A DNA stretch of 64,000 bases, taken from assembly GCF_900156425.1 (NCBI RefSeq), contig NZ_FTNO01000001.1:992001-1056000 (forward strand), read 5' to 3'. Positions 60,267 through 64,000 of this stretch are shown here, in pieces. The stretch's first letter is position 1; each line of letters begins with the position of its first letter. The position numbers were made by a program, and so were the translations under genes. This stretch comes from Haladaptatus litoreus. Lineage in GTDB: Archaea; Halobacteriota; Halobacteria; Halobacteriales; Haladaptataceae. The notes beneath the pieces were generated by a model. It saw only the letters and a program-made list of their open reading frames with translations. It did not search any database and had not been told where the DNA came from.

Positions 60267-62558
60267 TTAATCGACGTATCGCCGCATTTCTGCTTTGGCG
60301 GATTCGTTTCCGTACACTTCCACGAGCGGTCTGAACGTCTTCCCGAGGGTGCGCATGGACTCACCCGTGGAATGAAAGCCGAGTTCGTCCGCGACTTCGA
60401 CCCACTCCCGAGCCTGTAGCACTTTTCGCACCAACAGACGCTCTTGTCGGAGGGTCAGAACGCCCGATTCGGTATCCTCGGGGTCGACGAAATGCTTCAC
60501 CGCGATTCGTCGGAACGGGCCGGGGTCGTGGTCGAACTGTCCCGGCCCGAACGCACTGGCCGAAACGTGTCGCCACTCCGCGTCGGAAAGCGAAAGCGAG
60601 ACGGTGGCTTTCGTCGTGCGCAACGCTTCGCGCACCACATCGGGTTCCATGTCGGACAGCGCATCGGAAAGCACCGACGCGATTCGCGCCGAAAACCGGC
60701 GTGCGTGGCGGTCGTACAACTTCTCGCCTGCGTCGCTCACCGGGGAGAGCATGAGAACGGAATACTCGCCGCTGGCGTCGTTTCGGGTGGTCGAAAGCTG
60801 AATCGTGCTGTAGCCGTTTTCGCGCCAAAATCGAAGCAGTTCGGGCGTCGCGCCGAATCCGGTTCCGAGCCAATCGACTCCCGAAAACTCCCGGCGAATC
60901 TCTCGAAGCAGACGCGACCCTAATCCAGATGAGCGAACCGCGTGGTGGGTTGCGATTCGCATGACGCGCAGTCCCTCGGGAACTGCAGCATCAATATCGC
61001 GGAGTTGCGTCGTCAGCACGTCGGGAAGCATGTTTCCGTTCACGCGCTCCCCGTCGTACATTCGCTCGCGCAGTGCTTCGGGGAGGTTCCCCTCACGGGC
61101 GAGCAAGGCGACGCTGACGACGTGACCATTCCAGCAGAGCGCCCGAACAACGACGTTTGGCGCATCGAGTAGTCGAGCGAGGTCGGCCGGTTCGGTTCGG
61201 TAGTGCGCGAGGACGAGCAAGCCGAACGTCTCCCGAAGAAGGTGTTCGTCCGCGAGCAAGTCCTCGGCATCGAGTTGTCGATAGGTCGCTCCTTCGGGAT
61301 TCGCGTCCTCCACCAACTGTTCGACCGCGGGACGGGCGTCGAGCGCGAGCGCGCGAAACGCCCACACCTCGATTGGGTCGCCGGGGGCGTAGCGAATCGG
61401 TTCGACCATGCTCACCTCGGTCACCTCGTGGTCGCTTGCTTCGAGACGGTCGCGGAACCGCACCGAAAATCCGCGGCCTGCGCCCTCGTAGCCGTGAACC
61501 GTCGTCGTGAACGCAACGCACGGGAAGTCGAGAAATTCCTCAAGCAGACCGACGGAGAGCGCCGCGGCCTCGTCCACCAGCACCACGTCGGCGCCCATCT
61601 CACCATTGCCATTGTCATCCGCCTCGACCGCAGTCGTCGGCTTTTCAAACCGGACGACACCGCCCGATTTCGATTCGATTCGCGTCGGCGGGTCGTGGTT
61701 CGTGTCGGCCAGTTCGTCCAACGATTCGAGGATGGCTTCGGCCCGAACGAACACCTCGCGGGCGCTCCGGTAGTTCCGGGCCGTCACGAGAACGTCGTTT
61801 CCGTCGCTGGCGAGACAGCCGACTGCGATGCCGCCAGCGCTCGATTTTCCCCGCCCGCGGTCTGCTTCCACGACGACGGCGTGATTCTGCTCGCGGAGGG
61901 CTTCGAGCGCGTTCACGGCGGAACGCTGGTCGTCGGTGAGGCAGGCGTCGTAAGCAACAGAGGGGAATTGACCCCCGAAAGAATCAGGCTCGACTCCCGA
62001 GCGCGCTCGGGAGTCGAACGTGGAGTGAGGGAGTCTCGGTGCGGGGTTCGTCAGTCCGTCTTTTTCCACGGTTCCGGCATCCACGTTCGCGATTGCGATG
62101 CCGCGGTGCGCGCGGAGCGTCGCGACGAAGCGCGACCGGAAGTGTCCGGAAACATCTTCCACGTCGAACGGTTCCACCGCCAGCGACTCGTCGAACTCGT
62201 CGCGGTGGTTCGGCCACGAATCGAGGGGCGGCGCGAGCAGAACGAACAGGCCGCCGCCGTCTACCGCGCCGATAACCCGACCCAATGCGTTCGGGCGGAG
62301 TTCGTCGTGCGCGTCGAAAACGACCGCGTCGTGGGTGGTTCCGAGCAGGCTTCCGGCGCGGCGCTGGGTGACCTGTTCGCAGTTGAGTTCGCGCTGGGGG
62401 GCGACCTGTACCGTCTCTTTGGATGGGATTCCTGCGGCGGCGAGTGCGTCTCGGGCAACCTCGTATCCAGCATCTCGGTCGCCTGCGAGGACGACCATTC
62501 GTCGCTCGTTCGACTGCTGGGCCTCGTTTCGCAAGGCAGTCGCCAACGATACGTCCAT
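60267..62558 (-). CDS. tmcA: tRNA(Met) cytidine acetyltransferase
   Basis: A 763-residue helicase-acetyltransferase fusion that forms N4-acetylcytidine in tRNA. Start at MDVSLATALRNEAQQ; a Met seven codons earlier gives MVGPTPF. The RecA-like helicase has Walker A VVVEADRGRGKSSAGGIAVG and Walker B VVLVDEAAALSVGLLEEFLD. The GNAT domain holds LRVMRIATHHAVRSSGLGSR (acetyl-CoA pyrophosphate loop) and the tail contains the tRNA-binding region. The length is typical of archaeal TmcA. Confidence 0.95.
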   Translation of the reverse strand: MDVSLATALRNEAQQSNERRMVVLAGDRDAGYEVARDALAAAGIPSKETVQVAPQRELNCEQVTQRRAGSLLGTTHDAVVFDAHDELRPNALGRVIGAVDGGGLFVLLAPPLDSWPNHRDEFDESLAVEPFDVEDVSGHFRSRFVATLRAHRGIAIANVDAGTVEKDGLTNPAPRLPHSTFDSRARSGVEPDSFGGQFPSVAYDACLTDDQRSAVNALEALREQNHAVVVEADRGRGKSSAGGIAVGCLASDGNDVLVTARNYRSAREVFVRAEAILESLDELADTNHDPPTRIESKSGGVVRFEKPTTAVEADDNGNGEMGADVVLVDEAAALSVGLLEEFLDFPCVAFTTTVHGYEGAGRGFSVRFRDRLEASDHEVTEVSMVEPIRYAPGDPIEVWAFRALALDARPAVEQLVEDANPEGATYRQLDAEDLLADEHLLRETFGLLVLAHYRTEPADLARLLDAPNVVVRALCWNGHVVSVALLAREGNLPEALRERMYDGERVNGNMLPDVLTTQLRDIDAAVPEGLRVMRIATHHAVRSSGLGSRLLREIRREFSGVDWLGTGFGATPELLRFWRENGYSTIQLSTTRNDASGEYSVLMLSPVSDAGEKLYDRHARRFSARIASVLSDALSDMEPDVVREALRTTKATVSLSLSDAEWRHVSASAFGPGQFDHDPGPFRRIAVKHFVDPEDTESGVLTLRQERLLVRKVLQAREWVEVADELGFHSTGESMRTLGKTFRPLVEVYGNESAKAEMRRYVD

Positions 62559-62745
62559 AAACGGAGTTGGTCCGACCATCGCAAGGATGTTTCTCTTCGG
62601 TCGAATAGTGAAAGGTCAGGAGCAGCGGCGAGGTGGGGTTAGGTGATGGCGCCAACCCGCTCGCATAGTGTTGCGGGGACCTCGCCAGATACACAGTGCA
62701 TAGCATACACTAAATGCTTTGTGGTGATTGTAAAATTATAACAGT

Positions 62746-63603
62746 TCAACCGGAAAGCGATGCCCCCGCGTAGATGGAGACAACGAGGAATATCCAAACT
62801 GCGTCCACGAAGTGCCAGTACATCGAAACCGTGCTGACGGAAGTGTCCCGTTCGGGACTGTACTGGCCGATGAGGGCGCGTCCGAGCAGAATCGTCATGA
62901 GCACGATTCCGAGCGTAACGTGAAGCCCGTGGAGTCCCGTCAGGCCGAAGAACGCGCTTCCGAACACGCCGGACGTGAGCGTGAACCCTTCGTGCGCAAT
63001 GAACTCGTAGTATTCGTAGATTTGTCCGCCGAGAAAGACGACCGACAGCAGAACTGTCAGAGCGAGCAAGCCGATGAACTGCCGCCGTTTCCCGCGATGG
63101 AGTGCGACGTGTGAGAAGTGAAGCGTAACGCTACTCGTGACGAGGAGAAGCGTGTTGATGAGGACGAGCGAGTTAATCAACGGCGGAATGGTCTGGCCGG
63201 TCGGTGGCCACGCCCCCGCGCGAATGAAGAAGTAGTAGACGAACCCCGCGCCGAACGTCGCAACTTCGGTGATGAGAAACAACACCATCGCCCACCGAAG
63301 TTTCGTCGCGCCGCTTCCCTCGGTGCTCCAGTAGTGGTCAACGAATCCGTGATACAGCCACCCGTACAAGCCGACGAGAAAGACCACCGTGCTAGCGACG
63401 AAAACCGTCGCACTGGACAGCGGCGAGACGTAATCGTTTCCACCGTGACTAAGCACGTACAGTCCCGCACCGACGTACACACCGGCGACGCCGAACGCCG
63501 AAACGAACGGCCACCACGAGGCTTCGCCGAATCCCCGCGGCCAATCCTCCGGTGCCGGATGGTGCTGATGCTCCGATTCCTCCCCGACGTTTCCCCCACT
63601 CAT
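62746..63603 (-). CDS. coxC: cytochrome c oxidase subunit III (haem-copper oxidase)
   Basis: A 285-residue membrane protein with seven helices, an acidic N-terminal tail (MSGGNVGEESEHQHHPAPED) and subunit III motifs: LFLITEVATFGAGFVYYFFI with the conserved Glu, VTLHFSHVALHRGKR, FFGLTGLHGLHVTLGIVLM with paired His, and SMYWHFVDAVWIFLVVSIY. It stabilises proton entry in subunit I. It is isolated here from subunits I and II, as common in haloarchaea. Diverges from the GNAT gene across about 130 bp. Confidence 0.94.
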   Translation of the reverse strand: MSGGNVGEESEHQHHPAPEDWPRGFGEASWWPFVSAFGVAGVYVGAGLYVLSHGGNDYVSPLSSATVFVASTVVFLVGLYGWLYHGFVDHYWSTEGSGATKLRWAMVLFLITEVATFGAGFVYYFFIRAGAWPPTGQTIPPLINSLVLINTLLLVTSSVTLHFSHVALHRGKRRQFIGLLALTVLLSVVFLGGQIYEYYEFIAHEGFTLTSGVFGSAFFGLTGLHGLHVTLGIVLMTILLGRALIGQYSPERDTSVSTVSMYWHFVDAVWIFLVVSIYAGASLSG

Positions 63604-63732
63604 GATTTCAAAGGTGATACGTGCTGAATCCACAAAACCCTCATTCGGATTCGTCGGAACTGTTTCGGGGCGAATTTTGCGTTCGATCATCTGAACTGAA
63701 CATTTTTGTCACTGGTCTGTTTCGTTCTCGGT

Positions 63733-64000
63733 ATGCCCGGCCCCGTCTTCTGTTCCAGCGAGCGAGTCGAACTCAGAACCACCGAACGGGAGGACATAGA
63801 CCTCCTCCAACAGGCACGAAGCGACCCGGAGCTTCGGACGTCGCTGATGTTCATCCTCCCACAGACCCGCGAGCAGGTCGAGGAGTTCTACGAGAACACG
63901 GTTTCCGTGAGCAACGGGGACTCGAATTTCATCGTCTGCGTCGATGGCGAACCAATCGGCGAAGCGAGTTTGTTCGACATCGAACGCGACCACGGCACGA
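63733..64000 (+). CDS. GNAT-family N-acetyltransferase, N-terminal part
   Basis: ATG at 63733 opens a frame that runs off the window after 89 codons: MPGPVFCSSERVELRTTERE, DLLQQARSDPELRTSL, and IVCVDGEPIGEASLFDIER. This is the N-terminal half of a RimJ/RimL-type GNAT domain (beta1-alpha1-alpha2 then the VDGEPIG hairpin). The acetyl-CoA loop lies outside, so the target is not predictable. Confidence 0.85.
   Translation, partial: MPGPVFCSSERVELRTTEREDIDLLQQARSDPELRTSLMFILPQTREQVEEFYENTVSVSNGDSNFIVCVDGEPIGEASLFDIERDHGT

Noticed and set aside
61203..62642. 479-codon frame antisense to tmcA
   Set aside because: Composition (Arg, His, Val) and lack of motifs mark it as a shadow; the opposite strand carries full Walker and GNAT motifs.
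1..64000. CRISPR array or rRNA operon
   Set aside because: No regularly spaced 28-37-bp direct repeats and no rRNA-like conserved blocks are seen.

Overview
The window is haloarchaeal chromosome (class Halobacteria). Proteins are acidic and lysine-poor, codon third positions are GC-rich, and exported proteins carry twin-arginine signals. Archaeal signature genes are present: deoxyhypusine synthase, L21e, Rpb4, aEF-1 beta, TmcA, a UbiA-type lipid synthase, RNase J and an archaeal SRP RNA. Gene content and the intergenic repeats remind me of Haladaptatus-like genomes, but I cannot fix the genus from sequence alone.

Layout. 0-3 kb: end of a cytochrome bc/Rieske/halocyanin respiratory locus. 3-8 kb: endonuclease III, phosphomevalonate decarboxylase, an NDH-2-like flavoprotein and small membrane proteins. 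8-17 kb: a ferredoxin-type nitrite/sulfite reductase, divergent from a siroheme operon made of two small ORFs, a CbiX-DR2241 fusion, SUMT, a TrpD2-like protein and a ferredoxin. The convergent precorrin-2 dehydrogenase and a BKACE-family gene follow. 17-20.6 kb: an NDUFA9-type dehydrogenase, a cysteine-free family-4-like uracil-DNA glycosylase, a decayed AI-2E transporter, a YciE/F-type ferritin-like protein and deoxyhypusine synthase. 20.6-26.4 kb: a five-gene iron-uptake operon behind two near-perfect DtxR/IdeR-type operators, with tandem duplicated binding-protein genes and an embedded flavoprotein. 26.4-36.8 kb: tRNA-Arg, lipid synthase, a DUF7504-like gene broken by one stop codon, a CoA-binding protein, a sodium symporter, a frameshifted NUDIX gene, a PhoX-type phosphatase, cysteine synthase and small proteins. 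36.8-46 kb: SRP RNA, two families of channel and RNA-binding proteins, a second NDH-2-like enzyme, FAH and MBL hydrolases, OsmC, a zinc-finger mini-protein next to aEF-1 beta, and a trans-sulfuration enzyme. 46-53 kb: the conserved archaeal cluster rpl21e-rpoF-DUF655-ksgA-(mscS)-hemK2, then a MetE-like tandem pair. 53-64 kb: RNase J-idsA, a basic secreted mini-protein, GluRS, a HalOD1/Bat-type regulatory pair, TmcA, cytochrome oxidase subunit III and the start of a GNAT acetyltransferase.

How genes work together. The 8.5-15.7 kb block supplies siroheme (SUMT, then dehydrogenase, then CbiX-type chelatase) to the siroheme-[4Fe-4S] reductase beside it. The 20.9-26.4 kb operon is a complete binding-protein/permease/ATPase importer under apparent iron control. 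MvaD, IdsA and the UbiA enzyme all serve isoprenoid lipid synthesis.

Notable structure. At least four gene-free gaps (about 4.35, 42.3, 45.9 and 58.5 kb) hold related, hairpin-rich, terminally inverted elements of roughly 0.3 kb that look like a dispersed non-coding repeat family. Three genes are decayed, two of them by single-base changes that could also be sequence errors.
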